From Flammula alnicola (lineage: Eukaryota > Basidiomycota > Agaricomycetes > Agaricales > Strophariaceae), in contig JADNRV010000354.1 in the NCBI GenBank assembly GCA_015499995.1, forward strand, positions 1-46,919: a stretch of 46,919 bases of DNA, given 5' to 3'. Positions 32,801-41,899 of the stretch are shown one piece after another; position 1 is the first letter of the stretch, and every line of letters begins with the position of its first letter. The notes under the pieces are model-generated. The model was not told where the DNA came from. It did not search any database and saw only the letters and a list, made by a program, of their open reading frames with translations. The position numbers and the translations under genes are program-made.

Positions 32801-33135
32801 CCTGATTTCGCGTCTAACGGAGAAATTCTTTCGGATGGCATTGACTTCCGCGAAATATAATTCGAAGGTCTTTTCTTCTTCATCATCCGCGACAAGAGGG
32901 TTTCCCTTGATGATGCGAAGTATCTCGGAGATTGCCTTTGATTTGGTAATACGTCCGACACGGCAGTAGTCGACGAGTGTATCGAGTTCTCCCGCGAGTG
33001 TACCGCGATCATCCTCTCCAACAGGCTCGGTTCTCGATCGGGATTCAGGACCGTCGCCGGAGAGGGTGTGCGACGAAGGTTCTCCGGCGAGTGTTGGATC
33101 AGGGAAGGATTCAACGTTGCTTTTTTGAGCCGCAT
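29890..33135 (-). CDS. Reverse transcriptase/RNase H ORF with long N-terminal extension over gag
   Basis: An uninterrupted frame of 1,081 codons. The RT core lies at about residues 560-760, with the MVTDHSAG region, KSDISEAYRLMP (catalytic Asp box A) and TYVDDSSGF (box C, ~707). RNase H follows with IYCDACPAGMG (~886), FEALCVY (~922), IFTDNMN (~948) and GDENTVADALL (~989). The lack of protease and integrase fits the DIRS order. The first ~417 codons overlap gag in another frame. They are Ser/Pro/Arg-rich without a domain and may be translated from the Met at 33135, 10 nt below the gag start, or may be bypassed by frameshifting or reinitiation near 31883. The end overlaps the recombinase start. 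Confidence 0.88.
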   Translation of the reverse strand: MRLKKATLNPSLIQHSPENLRRTPSPATVLNPDREPSLLERMIAVHSRENSIHSSTTAVSDVLPNQRQSPRYFASSRETLLSRMMKKKRPSNYISRKSMPSERISPLDAKSGRPILRKRPGCRSLKKLIPVSKSSLNSYRAHRVRELQTAEKEANPPAKGEGSKNQTCHGTNPVQKRLPLATPVARRLVGFSENSTTMSPVPSSLSKLPLTHPPDSPPLSGNDFLKENLSTSTMYSPLSTALSLMRRQRLAQETQNSALRFLMQNGTLKLPPSGPRLGASLLELPPTYSNTALTNYTLTGNTSKIFSRPSSQVHTRRLSCTTSPLGTMLGEGRKLSSPMNSSSSAYHPPSSCPTVSNMPRDPNPIPKNGDYDRMEPNPMSVIDSIAPMDVDSAMSNVNTSMSVGSAEKQATDSPTATRSYANLLGTRPKYLRYNLWSEAPDLSPTTAEWSETAIPLPRPSIQNLSDINAARTLRENPHLFKIVTPINVDRFQRLLDSHPNPAFVNSVCTGLREGFWPWADISKDGYPATFDGSRPTPLDPNKAQFIRTQCDIEVQKGRFSPPFGENLLPGMYCMPAHAVPKTDSCNLRMVTDHSAGPFSLNSLIDHDLVTGYPLDSMQQIGEMLLHFHQNNSKDADLVMWKSDISEAYRLMPMHPLWQLKQVNTVDGQRYIDRNNAFGSSALGAIFISFNSLVAWIAKTQRNIDYLSTYVDDSSGFSERNDTLLYEPYGTHYPRPQTLLLQLWDELSIPHKKSKQLFGTPLPVIGINVDPNDLTLTLPTAARDHLLNALRSWSTKPVNGAHACYQLKHWQQIAGWMNWAFNVYPLLRPALNCLYPKTAGSHDPRRKIWVNAAIREDFAWAAFHIETSDGVHLLRSSDWNVLEADLTIYCDACPAGMGYWYPAKNTGFYSPTPTDSAITIIFYFEALCVYCALVDAAKIAHNGAKIVIFTDNMNTVQIFSSLKCLPVFNPLLKSAVDILLRLDIQLRVLHVPGDENTVADALLRTQFLTALDHAPGLKINTFQPPQWTLGQSHYEQYDHPIKATQAVALVPRATRSRARSRPRTGHRPFHCTLVFLSPKLLH

Positions 33136-33145
33136 TCTTTTTCAT
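31883..33145 (-). CDS. Gag-like nucleocapsid protein of the DIRS-like element
   Basis: Intact 420-aa ORF, the first in the element. The N-terminal half is acidic and polar. The middle (about 220-360) is helical and capsid-like, without a named motif. The C-terminus has a Cys-rich pair of fingers: CNRFNSTNGCRLSDVECKY, then a CCHC knuckle CRKCRKTGHRFADC (C-x2-C-x4-H-x4-C) just before the stop. Such knuckles bind the element RNA during packaging and copying. Its ATG overlaps the stop of a two-codon upstream ORF and lies 10 nt before the RT-frame ATG. No lesion is visible. Confidence 0.8.
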   Translation of the reverse strand: MKKNAAQKSNVESFPDPTLAGEPSSHTLSGDGPESRSRTEPVGEDDRGTLAGELDTLVDYCRVGRITKSKAISEILRIIKGNPLVADDEEEKTFELYFAEVNAIRKNFSVRREIRSPNPEEAPGLPEPEEINPGVKEFLEQLPCSPSQGTSDSREGSEPPSKRRRLEESDMPWYKPRTEAVTARNPSCEKTCRILRKLHDNVPSAKFFIKIAPNAPAGFPSSQWERLFKGEPIDLNHVFSAQHRVIIDETSEISSGNTKLSVTLPDAKRHVKTAAEWSSAWRFASRATAYVFKHRTDELYAYGEYIENLFASKLSSSHPKIIMYDIAIRNYVGGGQKTLLTDEQQFLRLSSAILVPDGVEYAAGSQSNSQKRGLRPDGAKSDVCNRFNSTNGCRLSDVECKYKHVCRKCRKTGHRFADCN

Positions 33146-33150
33146 ATCAT
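33142..33150 (-). promoter_or_regulatory. Minimal upstream ORF overlapping the gag start codon
   Basis: On the sense strand ATGATATGA encodes Met-Ile-stop, and its TGA shares bases with the gag ATG. Three start codons (33150, 33145, 33135) therefore fall within 16 nt, a layout that could set the ratio of gag to RT-frame products. Seen directly; the regulatory effect is inferred. Confidence 0.4.
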
Positions 33151-33176
33151 ATGAGTGAAACGATTTTAGAGAAAAT

Positions 33177-33540
33177 ACTTTGAATATCGATCCCCTGGGG
33201 ATGGGACTCGGTACGCCGAAAACTCTTTGTTAGGCGCTCATGCCCTTTTCCGTTCCCTTTTTATATCCAAAAAATCCCATCTTTTGTTTGTTATATGTCT
33301 GTAATAGAGTGCGTCATGTACTCAAAATATTGTGTCGTAGACATATATGGGTCAGACTTGTACCCAGATTCATAGTCTTGCCGCTTGGGGCTAAGACTTC
33401 CTGAATCGGGTTCTACCCAGAATTTTTTCTCATCTCCTTTCCATCTCGGGCACTGAGGCGCGTGACAGGAGACCGTGCGTACCAGAGGTCCCTCTCAAGG
33501 CGCCGTTCATTGGACTTGAGTAAAGTTCTTTTAAACCCGA
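33177..33540 (-). repeat. Split direct repeat A1 (outer 5' end)
   Basis: 364 bp, one mismatch to A2. It is the outer 5' end of the element and presumably holds its promoter and leader. Confidence 0.92.
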
Positions 33541-33839
33541 TTAACTTCATTACAACTCGCTTATGATCTCGGCCGGCTATTTTCGGCATCAGAACCAGAC
33601 GGCTCGGCAAGGTCGGCATCTCAGGTCATTTACCGCGGTAGTAAACGGTACTCGTTTCGTCACCTCAGACGATTGGACGCGTATCCGCAGACGCGTCCAC
33701 ATCGACATATCCTCCTCAACATGGCAAACTGATACTGTATATAATGTCCCCATATCAACCACATTCTTTTGCGGCTCTTTCCAGCTAATTCCACTCTATC
33801 TCACAACTCATCTGTCCATTTTTTGTCTCAAATCCGACT
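33541..33839. other. Sequence between retroelement and transposase-like relic
   Basis: Host-side flank of the DIRS-like element. An open frame starting near 33563 has no recognised family. There is no repeat of the opposite flank, as expected for recombinase-mediated insertion. Confidence 0.4.
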
Positions 33840-33842
33840 ACT

Positions 33843-35125
33843 ACCACCTTTGGTGAAAACGCCCCACCTCTCGGGAATTCTTCTACTCCCAATGCCATCA
33901 GTCAACTCCTCTGCACACGTTGCGGTGTGTATGTCAATCATGGCATGAATCAACAAAACATCCACTCCGTCAACACCAGAAAGGTCAGAAGTGTAAAGTG
34001 GGCTTCGCCGGTATGTATATAATATTTTTGGTACATCTCCATTACACCCTATAGATACAATCCTATCGAAAATCAACGACCTCGGATTGATTACCATCCT
34101 CAATGCCCTGGGGCAGCAACTAAATGGGGACTGGGGCCACCGTATCAAACATATCCCTTTCCGATCCACGCTCCAGGTTCTCGCTTCAAGCCAAATTATA
34201 CCTTGTTGCTGTCGATCCTCACGACCCCACCATTCGTGTCCGCTCTCTCGAATGCACCGGAATATCCCACAGCGCCTTAATTGCGCACTCTTCGTGCCAG
34301 AGTATAGGACATCTAGTGGAGAGTAGAAGGTCACGCTCGCAAATCGCCCGTCAACCTGGATCACACAAGTATGAGCCAACACCAGTTGGAACGGAAGCCG
34401 AAAGGTGTGGAGAAAAGTCTGAGGAAAGAAAAGCTTTTGGTATGTATTCTTTCCCTGTCTCAAACCTTTCTCTGACTATTTCACAGCGTCTCAACACTCT
34501 CCGTCGACTTCGTATCCACGAACAGACTTATCAAGTATTTTTCAATCTCGTTGGCGCTAACGACGTCCCAGGGCTTCATCGTATCCTCATGAATTCGAAA
34601 CGCCGTGGTTGGAGTGCAGAGAAGTTGCTGGATCGGACACGGGAGGCGTTGGATGGGAGATATCACCCGAAGGACTTTAGCGACCTCGAGTTCGATTTGT
34701 CCATTGCAATTTATGAATTAGGTGGTGGTGCAGCACTCTATGCCCTTCAGAAATCGCCATTCGCATTCGCATCTAGAACTACCTTCATCAGCCGCTGTCA
34801 AGACTACAAATTGTGCATTACAGTTGGTTCGGTGAAGATGCTGAATATCATGGCAAACATCGAGGCGATGTTCAAGGATGTAAAACCAGGACATAGGAAA
34901 GCAGGGATGACGCCCTCGATGGACGAGCTTGCCAGCGATGGGCGGCCGTGCTACCTGACCGACTCTGACGAGATTGGGGGACATTCTGGAACCGAGTTAC
35001 CCTCCGTAGTAAGTAGAGACAAAAGTAAATACACAAAACGATTCTATTTCATGTTTAGAGTATTTATATCCAAAAAAATTGACCGTCATCTCTCAGATAC
35101 GAAAGTTACAGAAAGAAACTCGTAG
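33843..35125 (+). pseudogene. Relic of a repeated, transposase-like basidiomycete family
   Basis: A Cys/His cluster LLCTRCGVYVNHGMNQQNIH lies at about 33893-33952 and could be a degenerate zinc finger at the N-terminus. From 34487 the frame shows NDVPGLHRILMNSKRRGW, a helical block, then LDGRYHPKDFSDLEFDLSIA and YELGGGAALYALQKSP, ending soon after TPSMDELASDG. This series (NDVP... GxY+P... LGG..LLYAL... DE+A) recalls a repetitive, transposon-associated family common in mushroom-forming fungi, whose members are usually much longer and continue into an RNase-H-like region. Here it stops early, at 35125, and the N-terminal exon does not join cleanly. The family assignment is from memory of pattern, not from a search. 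Confidence 0.4.
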
Positions 35126-35573
35126 AATCTACACTTTGCAAAAGCGGCATGAATTTGAACCGCAAGGAAGCACATGATTGCCGACGAGGGGGAATTTGAA
35201 ATTGTGCTCTGAATAAACGCAGGTGACTGGAGGTGATTGGAGGCCATTGCTTGTGGATCCTTGATAGAACATAGTTCTATATGTTAAGCTCAAAAAAATC
35301 GCCAAGCCAGTACACCGCACAACATATGGAGGAGTTTTTCAAGTTGGATGATCTTGGGATGATCTCAGATCTCAGATCGTTTGTCATTTGATCTTAGAAA
35401 ACCTCCGGTAATCACTCGGACCGACCCCACACATCGGACGAAGGGGCTAATGGGAACAAAAATATATGTTTTCAAGCGCACCCGCGATGAAATATATACC
35501 CCTCATAGATATTCCCCGCAAACGACAAACGCCCCCTTGACCAGTACCCCATCCCCCCACTCGACTGCTCTCA
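35126..35573. other. Intergenic; promoter of the ligase gene
   Basis: Upstream region of the acyl-CoA ligase gene. GATCTCAGATCTCAGATC (35359-35376) is a short run of overlapping GATCTCA/AGATC units. No gene was seen. Confidence 0.4.
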
Positions 35574-37985
35574 ATGGCGCCCCAGATTTACACCTCGTCT
35601 CTTATTGCCCCACCTCTCGTCAACCACTCCGTATTCACCCATCTCTTCTCTTCTACTGATGCGAATACAGTTGGCGGTTGGCCCAGCTCTGCGCCCGCCT
35701 TCATCGACGCTGCAACGGGTACAACCCTGACACGTGGCCAGTTAAAACACTTGGCTCTCTCAATGGGCTACGGTCTTAAGCACCACCCAGCCACGTCCAC
35801 GAAGCGGGACGATACTGTGCTAATCTATTCACACAACTCCCTCATTTACCCGGTGGTTGTTTTTGGTGCAGGTAAGCGCCATATCCACCTGCCGACCCGA
35901 TCTCCACTGATGACATAAATTTTAATTCGCCGCTTCTTTCAGTTGCCGCCGGTTTGCGCTGCACATTCGCAAACAATGCCTACAATGCACGCGAACTCGC
36001 GCACCAATACACGGATAGCCGGGCAAAATTAATCTTCGCCAGCGAGGAGGGTGTCGCTACTGTGCGCGAGACCCTCAAAAGTCTCGGCGTGAGCAAGACT
36101 GAGGCGGATAAGCGTATCATTGTGATGACTAGCGGGCTGGAATGGGCTGGAGGTCCTTCCACCCCAAGCAAACCAGAGCTGGCAGGTTTTTTGACCGCAG
36201 TTGACTTGCTGAAGCTGGGTACCTTGAAAGAGGAAGAGAAGTTCGAAGGGCAGTTGGCAAACGAGACAGTATACCTATGCTATAGCTCAGGTGCGTAGTT
36301 TTTTTTTTACTGGTGATCAAAATTGATATTTAAACTGACATTCCTACAGGTACAACCGGAAAACCCAAGGGAGTCGAGGTAAAGCATTTATATATACCAA
36401 AATACCCGTCACAATCTGATTTCTTTATTAAGACCACCCACAGAAATATTACATCTGTCATGGACATGGTGTCTGCGGCCATCAAGCTGGATATTAATGT
36501 TGATACAATGCTTGGATTCTTACCTTTCTACCACATCTATGGCGAGTTCTCTGCCCCTAAACCATGAGCTGAAATGTTCCTTATAACAATCATGCTCATA
36601 GGCGCCGTTAAGCTCCTTCATTGGCCTTTGACCTGCGGGGCTCCAGTCGCGGTCATGACCCGTTTCGATCCCGTCCAATTTTGCGCCAACGTCGAAAAGT
36701 ATAAAGTCACAATTGCTCTGGTAGTCCCTCCAGTGCTCGTTGTCCTCTCTCGCCACCCAGGTACGTTCTACCTTTTCAAAATCGACTTTATTACCATCAC
36801 TGACGTGATTACTAGCCGTCGAACAACACGATCTGTCCACTCTTAGAATTCTCATTTCAGGAGCAGCACCTTTAGGCGCCGCACTATCGAAACAGGTGAT
36901 TGACAGGCTGCAACCCCAGCTCAAAGGGAACGGGCCTCTCAAAATCTTGCAAGGTACGTTTAGCTAGGCAGTTCTATATATTGTTGTCTAATTTATGTGC
37001 ATGCAGGTTACGGACTCACCGAAACCTCGCCAACCACCCATATCGTTCCACCACACGCTGCCGAAAGTAAAATGGGCAGTATTGGAACCCTACTTCCCCA
37101 TCTTGAGGTCCGCCTCGTAGTGGATGGCGAAGGCGATGGAGATATTGAGGCAGCGGAAGGACAACCTGGAGAAGTCTGGGTTAGAGGCCCTTCAATCATG
37201 AAGGTACGCTCCACATTATACTTTATTTAAAATTATGTCTTGACTTGGTGTATCAAGGGTTACCTGAACAACGTGACCGCGACTAAAGACGCGATAACTG
37301 CAGATGGGTGGTTCAAGACCGGTGATATCGGAATTCGGGATAAAGACGGTTTCTATTACATCGTTGACCGACGCAAGGAGCTCATCAAGTACAAGGGATT
37401 CCAAGGTTTGTTTCTCTCATACCATGCAAAATCTGTTGGTATTGACCTATGGCTTTCAGTTCCACCTGCCGAGCTCGAGAGCGTGCTCCTGACGCACCCA
37501 GACATTGCAGATAGCGCTGTGATTGGTGTGGAGAGTGCGAAAGAGGCTACAGAACTCCCGAGGTATGCGATGTTTACGTGGCATATGCCTGTCCTTTTAC
37601 TAACGCGTGTTGGGCTTTAGGGCTTATGTTGTTCACGCCCGTCCTGATTCAGTAAAAACACCAGCTGAGAAGGCTACTTTCAGCGAAAGCATCAAGAAGT
37701 GGATACAATCGAAGGTTGCACGACACAAATATCTAAGAGGAGGTTCGCAAAATTTCTCGATGAGTGTCTGTGCACCGCTGACATCGTCTTGTAGGGGTTG
37801 TCGTTGTCGATGTCATTCCCAAGAGGTTAGTGGGCTTCTAGCATCCCTCGACACTTTGTTATAATAACTAACCTCGGCTTCTTAGTGCTGCTGGAAAGAT
37901 TCTTCGCAGAGAGCTCCGCGAAAGGGCGAAGGAGGAACTGGCTGGCAGAGATCCTTCAGACGACAACGTCAAAGCAAAACTATGA
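35574..37985 (+). CDS. Acyl-CoA / 4-coumarate-CoA ligase-type AMP-binding enzyme, peroxisomal
   Basis: Twelve exons (35574-35871, 35943-36290, 36350-36378, 36433-36541, 36602-36760, 36816-36953, 37007-37203, 37258-37405, 37460-37562, 37621-37742, 37795-37825, 37886-37985) join in frame to 593 aa. ANL-superfamily motifs: P-loop-like [12 protein letters not shown] across exons 2-3, [33 protein letters not shown] with the hinge [12 protein letters not shown], and the catalytic Lys motif [10 protein letters not shown]. The enzyme activates a carboxylic acid to an acyl-adenylate and then a CoA thioester. The last three residues AKL are a PTS1 signal, so it likely works in peroxisomes, for example on fatty or phenylpropanoid-type acids. 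Intron 4 starts with GC, not GT. The exact substrate is unknown. Confidence 0.93.
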
Positions 37986-38999
37986 TGGCCTTAACCTACA
38001 AGTTAGATTATTGCGATATGTACTTATTTTTGTTTATCGATACCATTCTCAAGTAGTTGGAAGGAAACATACATTACATACTTAAAGAGTGTATACATTT
38101 TTTGAGAAAGCGATTACAACAAGGCTGGAAGCAAGCCGAAGAAAACTTCAGATAATACCGTGCCAGAGAGTTCTAAACCAGAGAAAATTATTGGTTAGCT
38201 GTTATTTCCACGAAGTGAGAAGGAAAAATGGAATCAAAGATCAGGGGTTGTCAAGTTCTGGAGCCCGCCCCCAACGACACTGTGGAACCAAGGGGTATAC
38301 ACCATGAAGAAATTCAAAAGAGCCAACGCATCATGCAAGTTTGTATAGAAAATAAAGGCAAAGGAGATAGATTGCTCACCTGAAGCCAAATCTTGTCCGG
38401 TCCGAGAGCAAAAGGAACAACGAAGTTCCAGAGGGGAAAAAATAGAGTGCTGACTGAGAGTGAGCCCCATTGAGTTGATGAATCCTGAAAGGAATCAACA
38501 ATCGCATAACTGTGTCTATGAGCAACGAAGGGCTCTTCTTCAGATTATACCGACGAGCGATAGGCATGCTCGTATCTTCGCACACCCGCGCCTTGATCGA
38601 CGGCAAACCATCAGAAAAAGCCACAGAGTGGATGAGATGGAGCGAGAAGCGGGACAAAGTCCTACTCCTGGCAAATCATTCTCGCCGTCCTCGACCAGTA
38701 CCGTCGTGCTTAAAGCCGGTCGCTTTCCATGCAATAATCGAGGACAAGCTCTGTATCTCCGGGGACTTTCCCCACAGCTGAAGGTGGAAGGCGAGAAGCT
38801 TTCCTGTGTGCGAGCTGCGATAGCGATTCTTCGGACAGCACAATTAAATGTGAAGACAAGTTGGACGCGACAATTTTCATGTAGTGTTAAAGCGCCGCTT
38901 CAAAGTTGCAGCCTGTGATTACGTAATGTGTAAAGGCTGGCGGTGATCTGTCGGCATGGGCCCCGATCGTATGACTCCCCAGCTTTCTCTCTAACCCTC
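37986..38999. other. Intergenic; weak minus-strand coding hints
   Basis: On the minus strand around 38250-38660 there are open stretches with hydrophobic runs (e.g. TLFFPLWNFVVPFALGPDKI in one frame) and a donor/acceptor pair near 38381 and 38303. No consistent gene model or family emerged. The remainder shows nothing. Confidence 0.25.
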
Positions 39000-40039
39000 A
39001 TGTCGTCCACTGAACAGACACCCGCGCCCTCACCGCAACAACAACAGCAGCCAAGAGTCCGCAAGCCACCCTTCGCTGACTGGCCGACGATAAAGATCTT
39101 GACCCCGCCGCAAGGTAAGCCTCGCTTTTGTTACATTTGAACGGCCATTGATAGACGCTCTCTTAACTCTAGGCCGATTCTCGCCCAAGGTCGACGAATG
39201 GTGCTTTACATATTGCTCGCAGACCGTCAGTGGTAGAATACACAGCAAGGAACCCGAATGTCACTCCGTCTGTCTGCGTAAAGTCTTCCCTCACGAGGTT
39301 CGGAATATTCTCTCCTTCAAGCGGCACCAAAGCGTGGGTCCCGACGGAAAGGCCAAATATCCACTCCCAGCGGAAGGCCAATCGGCTAATCTCCCACGGA
39401 TGCTTGGAGGCTTGCCAAAAGATGATTCCGAGGACCGTCCCAAGGCACCTTCTGCAACTCCAACGAAGTTCTGGGACGAAGGGTGGTATCTCTGGACCGG
39501 AAAGGGCCAGTGGGCCTTCCTCCAGAAAACGGAGAAGATGATGTTCGACTTGCAGAACCAACAACAACTGGATATGGTCCGCGAGAGTAGGAAGGAAGTA
39601 TGGCACGACTATCAGGAGCAACTGAAGCAGAATGCTGGCGAACAAGGCGAGCGGGTCCCTCCAATAGGAGCTCAGTGGTGGGGGCCTATCGTTCCACCGA
39701 AATCCCCAGACACAAGGTACGCAAACTCAAATACATCGCCAGTAATGCTATTGATTTTATATTTCTAGTTCACTTTCACTGCTGGTTCCTCTACCGCCCG
39801 ATTTCCCTCCTGTGTGGGACAGGATCACCAAACTTCTTGCACCATCGTTTCAGGTGTTGGGCATCTTGCACGAGAGTATAACTTCGGGCGAGCAAAAGCA
39901 ATTTGCCAAGCGTGTGTGGGAGAAGGCAAAGACCGAAGAACCATTTGTCCTCGCCCAACGAACCTGCTCTCGTGCCTACGAGCAATGGAAGAAGCGAGAT
40001 GTGGCTGAAGAAGATGACGGAAAGAAGGGTTCAACTTAG
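39000..40039 (+). CDS. Conserved protein with a small-Tim-like twin CX3C motif
   Basis: Three exons (39000-39114, 39173-39716, 39769-40039) give 309 aa. After a Gln/Pro-rich start, residues ~46-70 hold CFTYC, 14 residues, then CHSVC, followed by a basic LRKVF. This is the twin CX3C helix-loop-helix signature (spacing 11-16) of the small Tim chaperones of the mitochondrial intermembrane space (Tim8/9/10/13). Those proteins are ~90 aa, whereas this one has more than 200 extra residues with aromatic and charged segments (FWDEGWYLWTGKGQWAF; VWDRITKLLAPSF; a C-terminal KKRD...EEDDGKK). No signal peptide or TM segment is seen. It may be an intermembrane-space protein oxidised by the Mia40 pathway, by inference only. 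Confidence 0.75.
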
Positions 40040-40218
40040 ATTTCGACACGCACGGATACCATCATCATTTTCTCGACGATTCTCCGAAGAGACCAGACCA
40101 CACTCATTGCATGGGACATTCATCATCTCGCTGGGTACTGTACATTTGCTTTATATATAAATTGTTATTTTATGATGTAGCATTGGGCTCAATGAATTTG
40201 TAGACAAATAGATCAAAC

Positions 40219-40875
40219 TTAATATCTATGGCGATACTGACTTGGGTCAACGTATCCATAGAACTGGGCCACGAAATTCTTCCTGCGACTGCGGTTACTG
40301 TCTTCCATCTTCTTGAAAAGCTTCAGCTCCCCCTTGACCTGATCATAGAGGACATCGGGTTTGTTAGCGCCCGCTTCGAATTTCCTACGAGCCAGGTTCT
40401 TGACGTCTTCCTGCGCAAAAAATGTTTTGGCCGACCCAGGAATGGATTCATATCGAAGGGTTAACATCTCTTTCTCGGTAACGGAATATGCACTTTTGGC
40501 TGCAATAGATGAGTGTTAGATCTAGAAGGATGGGTATACGTGACCGTCATGTATCCAGCAGCATGCTTACCGTCTGACTTGTATAATGCCTAAGAACGTC
40601 TCTGTCAATGATGGAATAACGATTTTTGATATGACGAAACCTACCATGGTGCCAATTGGGAAGCGGAAGTTGTTATTAGGGGTCCAGGGGACCAAAGTCT
40701 CCTCCCACTGTTTCTTTGCTTCCCTAGTCGTCTTGCGCACGGTCTTTTGTATCTCGGCGTCCTCCTTTTCCTGCTCGGTGAGGGCCTTCTTCGGTTGGCG
40801 GGCCTTAGGGGCCTTGACGGCCTCTTCTTGATATCCTATGCAACGCGCATATTTTTTGGAGCGGGAGGCAGGCAT
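40219..40875 (-). CDS. Conserved protein of unknown function (176 aa)
   Basis: Three exons (40645-40875, 40571-40589, 40219-40499) join in frame; the middle exon is only 19 bp. The N-terminus is basic and Lys/Ala-rich (MPASRSKKYARCIG, then KARQPKKALTEQEKEDAEIQ), suggesting a nuclear or nucleolar protein. The C-terminal half has YSVTEKEMLTLRYESIPG, FFAQEDVKNLARRKFEAG and a long charged helix. The TEKEMLTL... pattern recalls short helical domains in fungal nuclear proteins, but no named family was recognised. It converges with the twin CX3C gene, with 179 bp between stops. The start is the Met before SRSKK; an upstream in-frame Met at 40968 is less likely. Confidence 0.65.
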
Positions 40876-41899
40876 GATGAGAGAAATTTGGTAGGCGCTT
40901 TCTTTCGAGGAAGATGGGGGTCGTAAAGAAGGACGGCCCTGGCTGTGGCGTGGGTATTCGATGCACAAAGTGATGTATAAATCTACTGCAATAATGCATC
41001 ACTGCGCAGGTACCAGGTTCTGATATATCAGGCCCTTCCGCGACGACGTTCAGCATATTGCAAGACAACTTGTACAAGACCTGGAACGGGGACTCGCTTT
41101 TGTCTCGTGCTTTCGATAGGTCTTAGCTAGAAGGTCCTGTAAAAAAACTTGTTAGGATTAGATGGGATTAGGGAGGTCGGGGTAGGATTTCTGAATCGAC
41201 TGCAGTCTGCCGCTGATGGTGGGATGCCTTTGACTTTTGTGATCCTACCATATTTGAGAACTCAGAAATAAGGAGTCACTTCAGAGATTTGTGATATCCA
41301 ATAGAAATTCCTCCGTAACGTACCTTTTTTCAGATGTTCGAATAAAGTCCCGGGGGATGAAGCTAGATAAACTTGTATATCACGTACAAGTGCTAGTCGG
41401 GTCCATGGTCAAAGTCAAGAGAGAGGTTAGTTAATGAACAGTGCATATCGAATTCAATTAATTGTCTTAAGTACAGTGTTAAAGCTGTTTAGAGCGACGG
41501 TACCCAACGAATTTAGCTCCGAGTTCTCGCAAGCGCCAGCTAAAAATAGAATTCAAGCTTCGCGTCGTCTCGATTTAGCGCAGTGGCGCCTAAGAGTTGG
41601 CGAAGACTCTTCGGTCGACGAGGCACTTCCACCTGCCTGAACGATCTCTCGGATAGATAAATAGTTTTACCCCACCCGACAAGATGTTCTACGTCCCCGA
41701 AACACTGTTTCCGTGGTGACCTGATTCGGAGAGGAGCGGATCGCGACGTGCTAAGACGTATGCATACCTTGGTCAGTCGAAATGGAAAAAAAAAACTTGA
41801 AGTTGCCCTGATAGTTTTACTCTAAACATAAGGTCTTCAGCTCACCAGACAAAAATTGACCCCTTAAAGAAAGTGATCACAGGAAAACAATAAACATTA
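40876..41899. other. Intergenic
   Basis: About 1 kb between the 176-aa gene and the tRNA. No family-like frame, repeat or RNA was recognised. Confidence 0.4.

Larger units (their letters stand above)
26587..33540 (-). mobile_element. DIRS-order retroelement with split direct repeats (PAT/Ngaro-like)
   Basis: Sense strand is minus. Order: A1 (33540-33177), gag-like ORF, RT/RNase H ORF, tyrosine recombinase, B1 (28235-28083), A2 (28082-27719), accessory ORF, B2 (26739-26587). A1/A2 differ at one base in 364 and B1/B2 at one in 153, so insertion is recent. B1 abuts A2 without a gap, giving the same junction as joining the outer ends head to tail, as expected if a circular form is copied and integrated by a tyrosine recombinase. 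There is no integrase, protease or methyltransferase and no flanking duplication. A poly-T tract near 28245-28264 lies in the 3' region after the recombinase. Removing the nested 616-bp element and its 8-bp duplication leaves about 6.33 kb. The recombinase is broken, so this copy cannot act alone. Confidence 0.85.

Noticed and set aside
29645..33183. Plus-strand frames within the retroelement
   Set aside because: They lie opposite well-defined gag, RT and recombinase frames and have no family resemblance.
26587..33540. Reading the retroelement as two tandem elements (B-ORFs-A followed by a short B-ORF-A) or as LTRs
   Set aside because: The two repeat pairs interleave as A1...B1A2...B2, the split-repeat pattern known for tyrosine-recombinase retroelements. 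An LTR would be one repeat at both ends, and no integrase is present. The tandem reading remains a weaker alternative.
38230..38900. Small minus-strand membrane protein gene
   Set aside because: Hydrophobic runs occur, but different frames compete and no splice combination gave a convincing product.
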